Positions 21,387 through 31,712 are shown, counted from the first letter of the stretch. The stretch: DNA of 64,000 nt from Nezara viridula (GCA_928085145.1 OV725082.1:49597249-49661248); one strand, 5' to 3'. Program-made: numbers and translations. Notes: generated from the sequence alone by a model not told the origin.

Positions 21387-21812
21387 TAGTCCTTGGTACA
21401 GACTCTTTTTATCGAATTATTAACATCTGCCTGAAACTTTGTAAGTAGTTTCATCTCATCGTACTAAAATGTGGCCTTCAATAATATTGAGTCGTTTGGC
21501 GTGACCTACGCTCCCAAATTTTCACAATAACGAGGTTATATAGAATAAACCTTATAATATTTTTGTAGGCCAAATTTCTTATCGATTTTGTGATAAAATT
21601 ATCTTACGATTCAAGTAGAAAACAAATGGGTATTTACGAGTTTTTAGTACCTATTTAAATAGACAAAGTTTACCCCCCTCCAGATTGAAAACTTCCCAAT
21701 ACCAAGAGTTTTCGTAAATAAAATAGCCGTAGGTTACGATGAGATGAAACTATTTACAAAGTTTCAGGTGGATGTTAATTATTTGATAAAAAGGGGTCTG
21801 TACCACGGACTA
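21387..21812. mobile_element. MITE with 77-bp terminal inverted repeats
   Basis: The left end (21,387-21,463) starts TAGTCCTTGGTACAGAC and runs to TTTCATCTCATCGTA. The right end (21,735-21,812), read on the minus strand, starts TAGTCCGTGGTACAGAC and also ends TTTCATCTCATCGTA, with fewer than ten mismatches. TA at each edge fits a TA target duplication as in Tc1/mariner-type elements. The 270-bp centre has no coding capacity, so it depends on a transposase elsewhere. Confidence 0.88.
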
Positions 21813-22545
21813 TACGTTGGGTGATAAATAGTTAGAACGTAGAGTTATATTAAGGGGTGTTTAGGAGTACCCCCAAGCTTGTGGGTCATCATTAAGGCAT
21901 GTTACCAGCAGGTGTTAGAGTACTTGAACATTAACAATTAATTAACATGATGAGCCCCAAGCTTGGATTGAAATGTTGGTAACAATAAAAATCATAGAAA
22001 CTGACTGTGTTATTAATATTTATCATCCATGATACGTAGAACATTCGAATAACTTCCTTCAATGTTTAACAAATTGTTTAAACTGAATATAGTGTATTTG
22101 CTTCTTGCAGTAATTCCTTTGTTGACAATAGGAATATTTGGAAATCAAAATAGTTAATTAATCGATTTATTAACTATATGGCTACTCTCTTATTAGTCTA
22201 TTGTATTTATTCAACAAGTTTCAAACATTGATCCAATCATTAGTTTAACCTATCTTGCATAAAGTGAACAAGCATTATTGTTAACAAAGTCCCACTTAGG
22301 TTTATTGGTGAGAATATTAACGTACTCGGTTCCGGTAGGTAGGCTTTGTATAAAAATGTTCATGTTTTTTTTGCTAGCTTTCCCAATATTAGTATTACTT
22401 CTTATCCTCCCAAAACACAGCACGATACTAGTTTCTTACAACATCCAATTGTTTTGTCTTGGTTGAATCTTTTGCTACAAGTTATCAGGAGTAATACTTT
22501 TCCATTTTCAGGGAGGTATTAGAGAATTACTCCTGATTGTTCCTT
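21813..22545. other. Stretch with no gene seen
   Basis: No supported frame or recognised repeat. Confidence 0.5.
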
Positions 22546-22975
22546 TTATAAATTTTGGTACTTACACATCTTTCGGACAACTTCCCGTTTATTTTTATCG
22601 AGAGCTCCTATTTCAACTACCGCACCGATCTTTTTTATTTCTCGTAGAATCAGGATACCTAGTCTATTGTTGGAACAGAAACGGCAGTTGGAGTTGAAGC
22701 AGGAGCAATGGACTTCATCACTAGAAGAAAGTGGAAGAGCGCCAATGGATCTAGAAGTGAGGTCGTTACACAGTTTTGGATGAAAACTGGACATTACTAT
22801 CTCCAAAGCCACCTATTGAACTTGTCAATTCAGCAACGAGTCCACTGTGTCGACAAGGATCAATGACAGCTCTGCATCTACTCATTTTTCCCGGACTAGA
22901 GGACGTTAGAAACAAAGGCAGGACTGAAGGTGAAATTTACTGGGCTTCAAGAGCCAATTCAATACGATAAAAAAA
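22546..22975. other. G+C-raised block, open on both strands
   Basis: Minus strand 22,546-22,812 is open for 88 codons (including EIGALDKNKREVVRKMC, followed by GTAAGT, a strong donor). Plus strand 22,776-22,970 is open for 64 codons. An acceptor-like pyrimidine run ending in CTCTAG lies on the minus strand near 22,895. Exons are possible, but the two strands cannot be told apart and no family is recognised. Confidence 0.25.
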
Positions 22976-22979
22976 AAGT

Positions 22980-23395
22980 TTATTGTTATTCATTACGTGA
23001 CAATTCCTATTTATCAGAATATGTTAAAAAGCTTACGAATATGCTTTATATCCCGTTGAGGCAGTGTTGTTAATCATCTTTGTTTAAAATCACATCATCA
23101 CATATTATAAATGTAACGTTTTTTGTAATAATAGAATAGAATCATCCGGAGCATCAGCGCCCGATCAACTAAATAACACTATGTTTATACTGTTTAGATG
23201 TTTGGTACAAAAAATAAAAGTAAAAAAATGAATAAAAGGATCAATGGAATAAAATAAACAAATAAAGATAATAATAGACACTTATAGATAATAAGATAGA
23301 ATAGATAAATAAATAAACTTTAAAAATAGCAATAAAATCAATAAATGAATTGAAATTAATAAACAAATGATCTTTTTAAATTAAAAAAAGTTTCT
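22980..23395. other. A+T-rich stretch with no gene seen
   Basis: Mostly AATAAA-type low complexity from 23,215 onward. Confidence 0.5.
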
Positions 23396-23396
23396 C

Positions 23397-23990
23397 AGAT
23401 GGACAATATACGCTACCTCGGACTAATATTTGACAGAAGGAAGACCTGGAGCCCACACGTTAAAATGAAAAGAAAGATTTTGAACAAGCGACTGAGAATA
23501 CTATACTCACTGTTTTCTAAATCAAAATAGAAAATTAGACAAAAACTAAATACACACACTTACCTGCTCAAACCCATTTGAACATACGCCTCACAGATTT
23601 ACGGTTCAGCAAAAAAAGACTCACTTATAAAAACTGCAACTGTTTCAATCTAAACTTTTAAGACTAATAACTGCAGCTCCCTAGTATGTTAATAACAAGA
23701 CATTACATACCGACCTAAGACAACCAACCATTGACCAGCACATACGTACTCTTTTCTCAGCGACATGGCCACGGCTGAAATGCTCATCAGGAGGCGACTG
23801 AAAAGGAACTGGATGAGAAATCTCCTTTCCTTATTTTAGGATGTAAACAGACCAAGGAAGAGGTGCTGCATGGCTCCATTCTTCGTCATGCTTATAATGC
23901 CATTTTCTACTTAACAACAAATTTGCTAATTGTCACTACCAGGGACAGGTGTGGACGAAAAATTGAAGACAAAAAAAATAAAAAATAAAT
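23397..23990 (+). pseudogene. Jockey LINE, 3' part (copy 1)
   Basis: Begins in the region after the RT active site (IRYLGLIFDRRKTWSPHVK) and aligns with the minus-strand copy at 33.0-33.8 kb through TACGCCTCACAGATTTACGG, GATGAGAAATCTCC and the 3' UTR to a poly-A-like AAAAAAAATAAAAAATAAAT. A TAG after 'LFSKSK' and other stops break it. This copy preserves the empty site (AAGACTAATAA at about 23,660) of the SINE that split the other copy. Confidence 0.8.
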
Positions 23991-23999
23991 AATAATAAA

Positions 24000-24530
24000 T
24001 CTGCAAAGGATTTAGATATTAATGAAGTAAATGACATACTTCTTTATTCCTTATATTATGAAATTTATCTTCTGTATTTTGTTATTAGGCAATTTATTTT
24101 TTTTAATTATTATATATTTGAGAAGAGCTTAAAATTAAATATTACCGAATTATTTTGTTGTTGTTAATTTTTTTTTTTAAATGTAGTTGTGATTTTACTA
24201 TTTCACAAGTTTCCAGGTTTTACAGATTTCTCTGGAAGAAAAATAAAGATATTTCACCTGTTTCGAGGATCTTCATTTTCTTCAGTTCATACTTCTTTTG
24301 TTATTACCTCATAGCAGAAGCGAGCCAGGAGTAACTCATCTCCCTCCTTCACCTCCGACGGAACAGCAATTTGAATATATTACAGTTTCAGCAACTACCA
24401 AGCTCAATATCGTATCTATCTACACCTTGTATGGCTGAAGCAACTTTTTTATTAATTCCATTTATATAAACTTTTGATTGTTTGAATACAACATTTTCCA
24501 CTCAGGAGACAAATGACAAATACCTCTTGT
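24000..24530. other. Stretch with no gene seen
   Basis: A+T-rich. A small G+C-richer piece at 24,310-24,400 shows no frame. Confidence 0.5.
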
Positions 24531-24532
24531 CA

Positions 24533-25112
24533 ATTTTCAACAAGAAGATTTTATATTATTTTCATATTAGCAATCAATACCTGAATAACTATTTGTAATA
24601 TTCGCCAAATAAGTATGGCAAAAGTTACTTAAACTGAACACCTTGTCACACTGAAGTTTGATAATCACACGAATCTTGACAGAAAATGATCAGGCGTTGA
24701 GATTTGGAGCGTAGATTGATATTTTGATATTAGATATATTTGTAGATATATTAGATATTTGATATATTGATATTAGAGCGAATGCTTCCAGGATTCGCTC
24801 GAACTCTACAATATGCAGAGAAGAAACCAGGTATATGCCTCTAGTAAATTTTCAACAAGAAGATTTTATATTATTTTTATATTAGCAATCAATACCTGAA
24901 TAACTATTTGTAATATTCGCCAATTTTGATAATCACACGAATCTTGACAGAAAATGATCAGGCGTTGAGATTTGGAGCGTAGATTGATATTTTGATATTA
25001 GATATATTAGTAGATATATTGATATTTGATATATTGATATATTGATATTAGAGCGAATGCTTCTAGGATTCGCTCGAACTCTACATTATGCAGAGAAGAA
25101 ACCAGGTATACA
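24533..25112. repeat. Tandem duplication, about 300 bp unit
   Basis: Unit 1 (24,533-24,836) and unit 2 (24,850-25,112) share TTTTCAACAAGAAGATTTTA, AATACCTGAATAACTATTTG, AATGATCAGGCGTTGAGATT and CCAGGATTCGCTCGAACTCT (one base different). Unit 2 lacks about 50 bp after TATTCGCCA. Both contain a ATTGATATTTGATAT-type low-complexity core of differing length. The near-identity suggests a recent event. Confidence 0.85.
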
Positions 25113-25247
25113 ACTAATGGCTGCACCCAAAGGTTTTAGAGAATTTATTTTTATTTATTTATTATTATTTTCTGATTAATAATATCTGTTAATATTGTCA
25201 ATATTAGTAAAATCTGATTTTAAGATCATTAACCACTACGAATATGC

Positions 25248-25455
25248 CAGGTAACGTTTGTAGGAGACTGAAGAGGAGCTGGATGAGGGACCTCCTCGCC
25301 TAATGTAGATATCATGCCGAGTGAGGTGCCGCTGGGCACTGATCCTCGTAATGCCTTTCATGACATTATTTTTTTTCGAATCAACCTCACATTCACTGGT
25401 TGTCATTACCATTATGACAGGTGTGAATAAAAAAAAATAAACCAAAAAAAAAAAG
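25248..25455 (+). mobile_element. Jockey-like LINE 3'-end fragment
   Basis: Reads AGACTGAAGAGGAGCTGGAT, GAGGGACCTCCTCGCC, TGGTTGTCATTACCATTATG and ACAGGTGTGAATAAAAAAAA, homologous to the end of the copies at 23.8-24.0 and 32.9-33.1 kb. The poly-A tail is at 25,429-25,454. Confidence 0.75.
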
Positions 25456-25639
25456 ATCATTAACTCTCAAAGTATGAATCGTAAAAACCATTTTTATTAG
25501 ATTTAAAAAAGATTCTAAAATTAGATCGATCTTACTTCTAAAGTATAATTACTTTACAAATTATTAAGAAACATATAAACATATTTAATATGAGAAATCA
25601 TCAGATATATTATAATTATAACGTGGTGTTATCAACAGT

Positions 25640-25925
25640 AAAATTGAGTAAACCACAACGTTTCATAAAATAAAAATTTAAAGAAATAACATTACTTAAT
25701 AAGAATATTTAGTCTCAGAATTAAGCCTAATCCAAGGTACTTTAACAATTTCTGATTTATAAAATAAAAAGTAAAATTACTGTTGTATCACAAACGAAAA
25801 AAAAAAATCCATACGGAAATGAGTTACTTCCTAAAAAAGGAACTCAGTTTCGCCAATTTCCTCACAGAAGAATCAGCAATGAATATTGATAATTAAATAA
25901 AAATTAATTAATCAATCCTAAAGAA
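25640..25925 (+). repeat. Low-copy dispersed repeat Q, copy 1
   Basis: Aligns with 31,215-31,500 and, over its first half, with 31,600-31,712: AAACCACAACGTTT, TTTAAAGAAATAACA, ATATTTAGTCT, AGAATTAAGCC, ATTTCTGATTT, AAAAATCCATA.GGAAAT and AATTAATCAATCCTAAA. It is non-coding; no terminal structure is recognised. Confidence 0.7.
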
Positions 25926-25929
25926 AAGA

Positions 25930-26865
25930 TAAAAAGTAAAACTGCATAAAAATGGCAACGTATTAGAGTTGGGTTGTGGAAGGTAAGGTACAATTGTTAA
26001 ATTTTTCTTCCTCTGGATTGAAGTAATTGTTAACTGTCCTGAAAACGCTGGTTCGCTTTCTTGAAATCGCTAATTAATGTTGCTAAAAAAAATATATCCT
26101 GATATTAGGAAGGCTTTAGGCACTTTTAAAAGTGTAATTAAAATATAATTTAATTTTTCCGTAAAAGCATCAATAATAAATTAAGCATCATTAATAATCA
26201 GTCGAATCAAATTCTGATAGAAAACCTCAGAGTTTTAATGAGCAATCGTTTCATAAAAAATGTTCTATAAATTGTTTAATTTTAAATGATCCAAGGTCAA
26301 CAGAGAGCTGTCGAAATTATGTTTTTTTCTTTATCAAGCAAAGAAGGAGAGATCCTGCACATCCGAGCTGTAATAACAACTATGAATTGATATAAAATTC
26401 TGTCAAATCAAAATTGAATATAGATAAATCAAGATATTTTCACAAATTCCTCAATAGTTTAAGAAAAGAAATCATATACTTCCTGTAAATAAACGGTTGG
26501 CTACAAACAGTTAAAGAAAGTAAGTTAGATCCACACCGAGTTGAAAAAGTTTACTTGAACATCGGTTACAAATGATAAGTCAAAAGAAAAAAGTGGCGGT
26601 GATATACTGTGCTGCGGAATTACAAGCTGATTTCTCTAACAGACAAAAAGTAATCAAACTTTGTAAGTGCTGCCCTGCAAAGTTGGAATTTACTCTTTAC
26701 CGCTTATTCACTGGAACTATAGAATGAACAACCGAAGAGTGACTATGATTTTTGGAACAAAACAAAATTAATCAAGCAGGTACTCTAAAAATTAAGATAT
26801 GAAGGCAATCAGATAAACAGATATTAATATGATAACATAATTACAAGTTCGCTTCCCTGTACCGG
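25930..26865. other. Stretch with one small open frame only
   Basis: At 26,572-26,727 a 51-codon plus-strand frame (starts MISQKKKVAVIYCAAEL) contains a Cys-rich KLCKCCPAKLEF segment and an internal GTAAGT. There is no support beyond openness, and it may be chance. Confidence 0.2.
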
Positions 26866-26924
26866 AGTGGCTTTTAACTCTGGCATTAATCCTCTTGTAA
26901 TCAGGAGGAATGAATTAACATGGA

Positions 26925-27107
26925 CCAGACAGTTTATGGATTGGTATCCAAGAGAGCACGTGAGGAAGAGAGGACGCCCCCGACAGACTGGGACAAGGAG
27001 ATGAAGAAGACCTGCGGGGGAGCAGCCTGGAAGAGAGTAGCATTAGAGAGGAAAGAATGGAAAAGGATGGGACAGGTTCATTACCTAGTGTGGTTACAAG
27101 AAAGTTA
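26925..27107 (+). pseudogene. RTE-like LINE ORF2 C-terminus
   Basis: The last 40 codons read KEMKKTCGGAAWKRVALERK then EWKRMGQVHYLVWLQES and stop at about 27,107. The pattern 'W..VA.(D/E)R.EWK.(L/M)' with a short tail before the stop is the RTE-type ORF2 end. The upstream arginine/proline linker (VRKRGRPRQT) is in a different frame, so one indel lies near 26,985. The RT domain is absent. Confidence 0.6.
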
Positions 27108-27109
27108 AA

Positions 27110-27422
27110 TATAAAAAATAAAATACGGTTTTTGTAAATAAAAATTAAGGCAATTTAGTTACTAATACTTGACAATCTAAGTTACTATATGTTAATAAAT
27201 GGTATAACCAATATACTTTTGCATTTAACTCCTCTAATTTTTCATTCGGGCATAGTTGGGTTTCTCCTATCTAAAAAATTACAGCAATATCTTTATAAAG
27301 CTCATAAGTAACTGCAAGACTGTTGCGAGAATCTTGCGCAGGACCAAGACCATGACTAACACTGAGTTTGCAAGATCAAAACTCGTCTCGGTCTCGCATT
27401 TGTGCAACACTACTGCCTAACT
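27110..27422 (-). repeat. CAAGACC-type (hAT-like) non-autonomous element
   Basis: On the minus strand it starts TAGTGTTGCACAAATGCGAG, then ACCGAGACGAG, and shares CTTGGTCCTGCGCAAG.., TAACTCCTCTAATTTTT and TACTAATACTTGACAATCTA with the complement of 41.64-41.99 kb. The terminus is hAT-like; the 8-bp target duplication is not identified. Confidence 0.55.
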
Positions 27423-27536
27423 ACCGCACTGTCTATTCATTCAACAAAACACTTTCAGCTGTAGAGCAAAACTCACTTATTTTGTTGAATGTAAAGGCGT
27501 CTACTCCATCCCGCGAAATTCTTGGAACTCTTGAAT

Positions 27537-27710
27537 AGAAAAATGAATCCACCCCCACGAGCCCTGTTGGCGGGTGAAGATATATTCAAATTGGCTGATT
27601 CCGCACAGAAGACGAACAGAGAGATCAAAGGGATTTTGTCAAATAGAAGCAATACTCAGTTTGCAATTGAAAGGCCGCTGGGGAATTCTCAATGCGAGCC
27701 ACAGTATTAG
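27537..27710 (+). pseudogene. Possible Gag-like relic
   Basis: The open frame reads MNPPPRALLAGEDIFKLADS, AQKTNREIKGILSNRSN, then RPLGNSQ before a TAG. The 'LL.G.D...L.D.....R' followed by a basic 'RPLGNS' segment is reminiscent of the Gag-like N-terminal protein of DIRS/Ngaro-type tyrosine-recombinase retroelements. This is a weak analogy with no pol region nearby; it could equally be chance. Confidence 0.25.
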
Positions 27711-27998
27711 TGAGAACCAACTATTTAACTTGGATATTGTCACTCAAACCAACACTGATAATTATTATGTTTATAAGAAAATTATTTTTTTTATTTTAAT
27801 AGTCTCTTATATGACTGATTATAATATTGTTTTTAGTTTATTTTCTGTTTCTTTATGTAGAATGATTTTTTTTTTTAAATAAAATCGGTTAAGGACTTCA
27901 AAACACCTATTTTTCTCAAATTTTATAAAAGGCTGTGATATTGCCGTTTATTTGTTACTTTATAATTTATTATTGAAGGTTAATTTTCAAAATCATAT

Positions 27999-28085
27999 TT
28001 TTTTTTCTCTTTAAGTATGTATCCGCACCTTTCATGGTATTGACAATCAGCAGATATATTGTGATAAAATAAAGATTGACATTAT
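27999..28085 (-). mobile_element. Jockey 3'-end sliver
   Basis: ATCCGCACCTTTCATGGTAT and TGACAATCAGCAGATA match the complement of the 3' UTR at 32,939-32,975. It abuts the coding relic at 28.09 kb. Confidence 0.5.
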
Positions 28086-28089
28086 ATGA

Positions 28090-28797
28090 GGAAATATTGT
28101 ACCCAGCATAAATAATAAACCTTATAAATTAAACCGACCTATATGGGAAAATAATCTACAGGTGACATTCAAAATTCTTCACAAAGGGATGAAGAGAAAT
28201 AAATTTCCCTCTAAACTTTATCGATAAATTAAATGAGATGTAAAGAACTGTTGGTTTGAAAATTTATCCGTAACCATAATATGCCGTATAGCGGACAATA
28301 ACATAGCCTTTACAACCGTAGTTTGTCAAATTAAACGCACACTTTTACGACCTTAATCCATCAAATCCAACCCCGGTTACTGCAATCTTTTATGGTCTAT
28401 TCCTTTTCATTTTCTTAAAATACTTTCAGATACTGACGGGTGGCGGGTACACGTTCGTTTTACAACTAGCTATTCGTATAATAAACTCGAAATAAAAATA
28501 AGAGTTCATAAAAATGTATACTACATAATATATAAAACTTCATGCTATAAATCATTAAATTTGCAATATAAAACATCATAACACCTCTTAAAAACAGACT
28601 ATACAACCCAATCTGACCCATATTTGGTTTCCGGTTACCCGCAAAGTCTGTGTAAAAATTGTATGAATCCTTTTATTAATTACTGTCCTCTAGAAATTTG
28701 TGACAGATGTATTTTAGGTTATAAATATAGTAAAGGCTTTGTTAAAAAAGATTTTCTCCTACCTTTCCCCCCAGACGATTTCGATAAAAGATCATAA
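28090..28797 (+). pseudogene. Decayed coding region of unknown origin with a C-terminal cysteine cluster
   Basis: One plus-strand frame reads through about 236 codons with only four internal stops (near 28,225, 28,234, 28,354 and 28,579) before a terminal TAA at 28,795-28,797. This is far fewer than expected in such A+T-rich DNA. Readable pieces include NLQVTFKILHKGMKRNKFPS, NCWFENLSVTIICRIADN, DTDGWRVHVRFTTSYSY and, after the last internal stop, a block of 71 open codons. That block has Cys-x2-Cys-x7-Cys-x4-Cys-x2-Cys (LCKNCMNPFINYC, then EICDRC), like a small zinc-binding module, followed by FLLPFPPDDFDKRS. No family is recognised. It could be a captured viral or transposon gene or a host pseudogene. 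A Jockey fragment begins right after it. Confidence 0.5.
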
Positions 28798-28824
28798 CTA
28801 TGAGCACGAAGTTTTGAAAGTAAA

Positions 28825-29143
28825 ATTACCAATGCTCTCTACTTTGTCACAAATAAAATCATTCATAACGCGAACTTAATGTACCATACCCGACTTAGCT
28901 CAATACAGATACCTATCCTTACATGATAAACTTCTGAACCATCCGAACCCTCTTATTTCAAACCTTGCTCCCTCTTCTATTCCTGATAACCCTCCGAGCC
29001 GCCTGAAAAGAAGATGGCCTCGGGACCTCCTAATATAGAAATATAATTAGAGTGCTATCAACGGGTAGTTTCTCTTCATATTTTACATCATGTTACTTGT
29101 TGTATATATCATTTAATACATTCGTAAATTTCAATAATAATTT
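28825..29143 (+). mobile_element. Jockey-like LINE 3' end
   Basis: Includes TTTGTCACAAATAAAATCAT, CATCCGAACCCTC, ATAACCCTCCGAGCCGCCTG, AAAAGAAGATGGCCTCGGGA and the tail AAATTTCAATAATAA. It corresponds to the 'NPPSRLKRRWPRDLL' end of ORF2 plus the 3' UTR. It meets a minus-strand LINE tail head-on at about 29,143. Confidence 0.7.
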
Positions 29144-29365
29144 TTTTTTTATTGAGTATTACAATAATCTGTCACTTGGACATTAGTTATAGTGAGGTAG
29201 GATAACATTCACACTATATGTAGAAAAAATATAAAATAAATAGAAGCAAAATAACATTAAATAATAATCAAAAAGTATATATAATAAATAAAATAAGCTA
29301 AGAAAATTAAAACGAAGCAAAAAAACACATGCATACCTATATCTGAAATGTAAGTGTGTGTCAGG
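29144..29365 (-). mobile_element. Jockey-like LINE tail (minus strand)
   Basis: TTTTATTGAGTATTACAATA, ATCTGTCACTTGGACAT and ACATTCACACTATATGTAG are the complement of the common tail. It is tail-to-tail with the preceding plus-strand fragment. Confidence 0.7.
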
Positions 29366-29467
29366 TTATAGCCCAACTGAAGATTGATCGTACATTAAAT
29401 AAAAATGAAAAAATAATAATTATAATTCAAGTAAATCTGACCTGTTTTTTACCTTTTTTATCTAATA

Positions 29468-30221
29468 CACAGTGAGTGCCTCACACTCAAAATGATACAC
29501 CTGGATATTCGTAGAAATCATTGGATAAATAAATAGTTTAAATTTTATGTTTCTTTCTTACGTTATGTTTCTTGGTGTGGGGATGAATGGCGGCTTCTAG
29601 TGTAGGAAATATTCACTTTATAGTGGAAATATTGACATAGTGTAGTTAATAAATATGTTTACATAAACATATTGAGAAGAAACTTGAAAGAAATTGTTGA
29701 AAATTTGAGATAAAAAACAAATTTTGTTTTTATCAGAGCAATGACCCAAAACACTCCGCCATGTTAGATAAGGAATGCCTACTTTATAGTTGTGCTAAAT
29801 TTATAAAAAACACCACCAGATCTTAATGTGATAGAACATCTGTGGGCAAAATTGCAGGTAGAAATTATAAAACACAAAATTTCAAGCAAAGCAGAATAAA
29901 AAATAAAAAAATATCTCCTAGAAGAATGTAATAGGCTAAGCCCCGAATTGCTAGAAAATTGGTCGAATGCATTACAAACAGCCTTAAAGGATTGATATAA
30001 AATAATGGCTTACCTACAAGGTATAGAACTAAATTAATAGTATTTAAAAGTTAATAAGAAATGAGGTGTATGATTTTGGCTGTGATGTAAAATTATCCAG
30101 TTTGTACATATTTAACATGAGATTAAACTAAATCAGTTGAAGATTCTCTGGTTTTATTTATTTACTGTAACCATTGAAGTGTATTTTATATTTTTCTACG
30201 GAGTGTATCAATGTCACTGTG
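29468..30221 (+). mobile_element. Tc1-like transposon, internally collapsed
   Basis: The ends are CACAGTGAGTG.. at 29,468 and, on the minus strand, CACAGTGACATTGATACAC at 30,221; both share TGATACAC and CGTAGAAA further in. TA stands immediately outside each end, the expected Tc1/mariner target duplication. A decayed transposase C-terminus is visible: NDPKH (catalytic second Asp at 29,743-29,745) and PPDLNVIEHLWAKLQ (catalytic Glu at 29,834-29,836), then ECNRLSPELLENWSNALQ. The Asp-Glu spacing is out of frame and short of the usual 34 residues. At 754 bp it is about half a normal Tc1 element; the N-terminal DNA-binding part is lost. Confidence 0.85.
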
Positions 30222-30240
30222 TATGCATAAATGGTATACG

Positions 30241-30964
30241 TTAGATGTTAAACTTCATTCTCGCAAAATTATTTACTAAAAATTGTAGTTTTTCAGGGAT
30301 ATTTATCAATCTTTTAGGGATATATCTATTTTTTACAATATTTGATATAGTACAGCAAAGCTGTATTGTATTACTATATGTATCACACTTCTTAAAGATA
30401 GCATAATTAGTCTTCATTTGATACGTCAATGATTTTTCTTAGTAACTATCACACATATACCCTCCCCACCATACTGAATCCCAGTTAGCTTTGGTTATCT
30501 TAGGGTCTCTCAATTCTTCTTTATAGGATAAATTTTCATAAAAATCTTTATTACCGCCTTTTACAGCCCAACATGAGATTTTTTGAATATCAGCCAACGT
30601 GAAAGGGGGATATTATTGGGGCTTATATGCTGAGTGGGTTGGCAGTTTCTTGAAGCTATCGTGGAGACAATATATTTAAACCTGTCTACTTGGAACTATC
30701 TTCCATTTGCTCTCAACTTGTCAATCTGGTTTATTTTACGGCTTAGCATCGTAGATTGTGTTTTATTCCGATTTATTATAAGCCGACCTACCCTACTACT
30801 CACATAAAATTCTCATTAAAGTCTCCAATTTCATTTTATATACTCTACAGTAAAGATTTTTATGTAATTTCCTTAAAAGAAAATGTTGTTATTCGTTCGA
30901 GCAAGCATTCCCTCTCAATAAGTTGTGATGCTATAATCACTCATGATGGATCCAGTCGAACAAG
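30241..30964 (-). pseudogene. Second decayed coding region of unknown origin
   Basis: On the minus strand, 30,241-30,700 reads in one frame with few stops: KWKIVPSRQV, DSFKKLPTHSAYKPQ, FTLADIQKISCWAVKGG, NKDFYENLSYKEELRDPKIT, ANWDSVWWGGYMCDSY, then a 62-codon open end (IPKRLINIPEKLQFLVNNF). Further upstream another frame gives VIIASQLIERECLLERITTF, implying an indel near 30,750. The W-rich, charged composition is typical of a real protein, but I recognise no family. The layout (a single-exon relic amid transposons) is compatible with an endogenous viral element or a processed pseudogene. Confidence in decayed coding DNA is moderate; in any identity, none. Confidence 0.45.
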
Positions 30965-31214
30965 CTTTGTATTATAATTTTTTTTTTTTTTTTGAGAATA
31001 TATATAATTTATAATTTTTATCTTTAACATACAATGTCGTGTAGCTCTAATACAATTTAATGCTCCGTTAGAAATAAAAGTTTTGATCGAGTAGCTAAAA
31101 AAAACATTACAATGTTGTGTTATTTATGGATTAATAATTGACAAAATTACCAACTATTTGACAATCTTTGGATGCCGTTAACTACTTTTACAGTGTATCT
31201 TGCGATGAATTTAC

Positions 31215-31712
31215 ATCTCGGATAATAAACCACAACGTTTAATAAAATAAAAAATTTAAGAAATAACAATAGTATTTAGTCTTAGATTTAAGCCAAATCA
31301 GAGAATCTTTATCAATTTATGATTTCTAAAACCAAAAGTTACATTGCCGTTTTATCACAACGAAAAAAAAAATCCATAAGGAAATAAGTTCCTTAAAAAA
31401 AAAAAAAAAAAAAAGAACTAAGTTTTACCATTTTTCTCACTATAAAATCAGCAACGAGTATTACTAATTTAAACAAAAATTAATCAATCCTAAATAAACA
31501 ATTTGACAATACAACATCTTAAAACAGGGTTTCTGAAACTGCGTACAATGGCATCTTTGCCGTAAACTACTTTTACAGTGTGTCATGAGATGAATTTACA
31601 TCTTGGATACTAAAACCACAACGTTTAATAAAATAAAAAATTTAAGAAATAAAAATAATATTTAGTCTTAGATTTAAGCCAAATCAGAGATCTTTATCAA
31701 TTTCTGATTTCT
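31215..31712 (+). repeat. Dispersed repeat Q, copies 2 and 3 in tandem
   Basis: Copy 2 is 31,190-31,500; copy 3 starts at about 31,563 (AACTACTTTTACAGTGTGTC) and stops at TTTCTGATTTCTAA, 31,714, where a Jockey fragment begins. Shared blocks are AACTACTTTTACAGTGT.TC, CCACAACGTTTAATAAAATA and TTAGTCTTAGATTTAAGCC. Confidence 0.75.
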
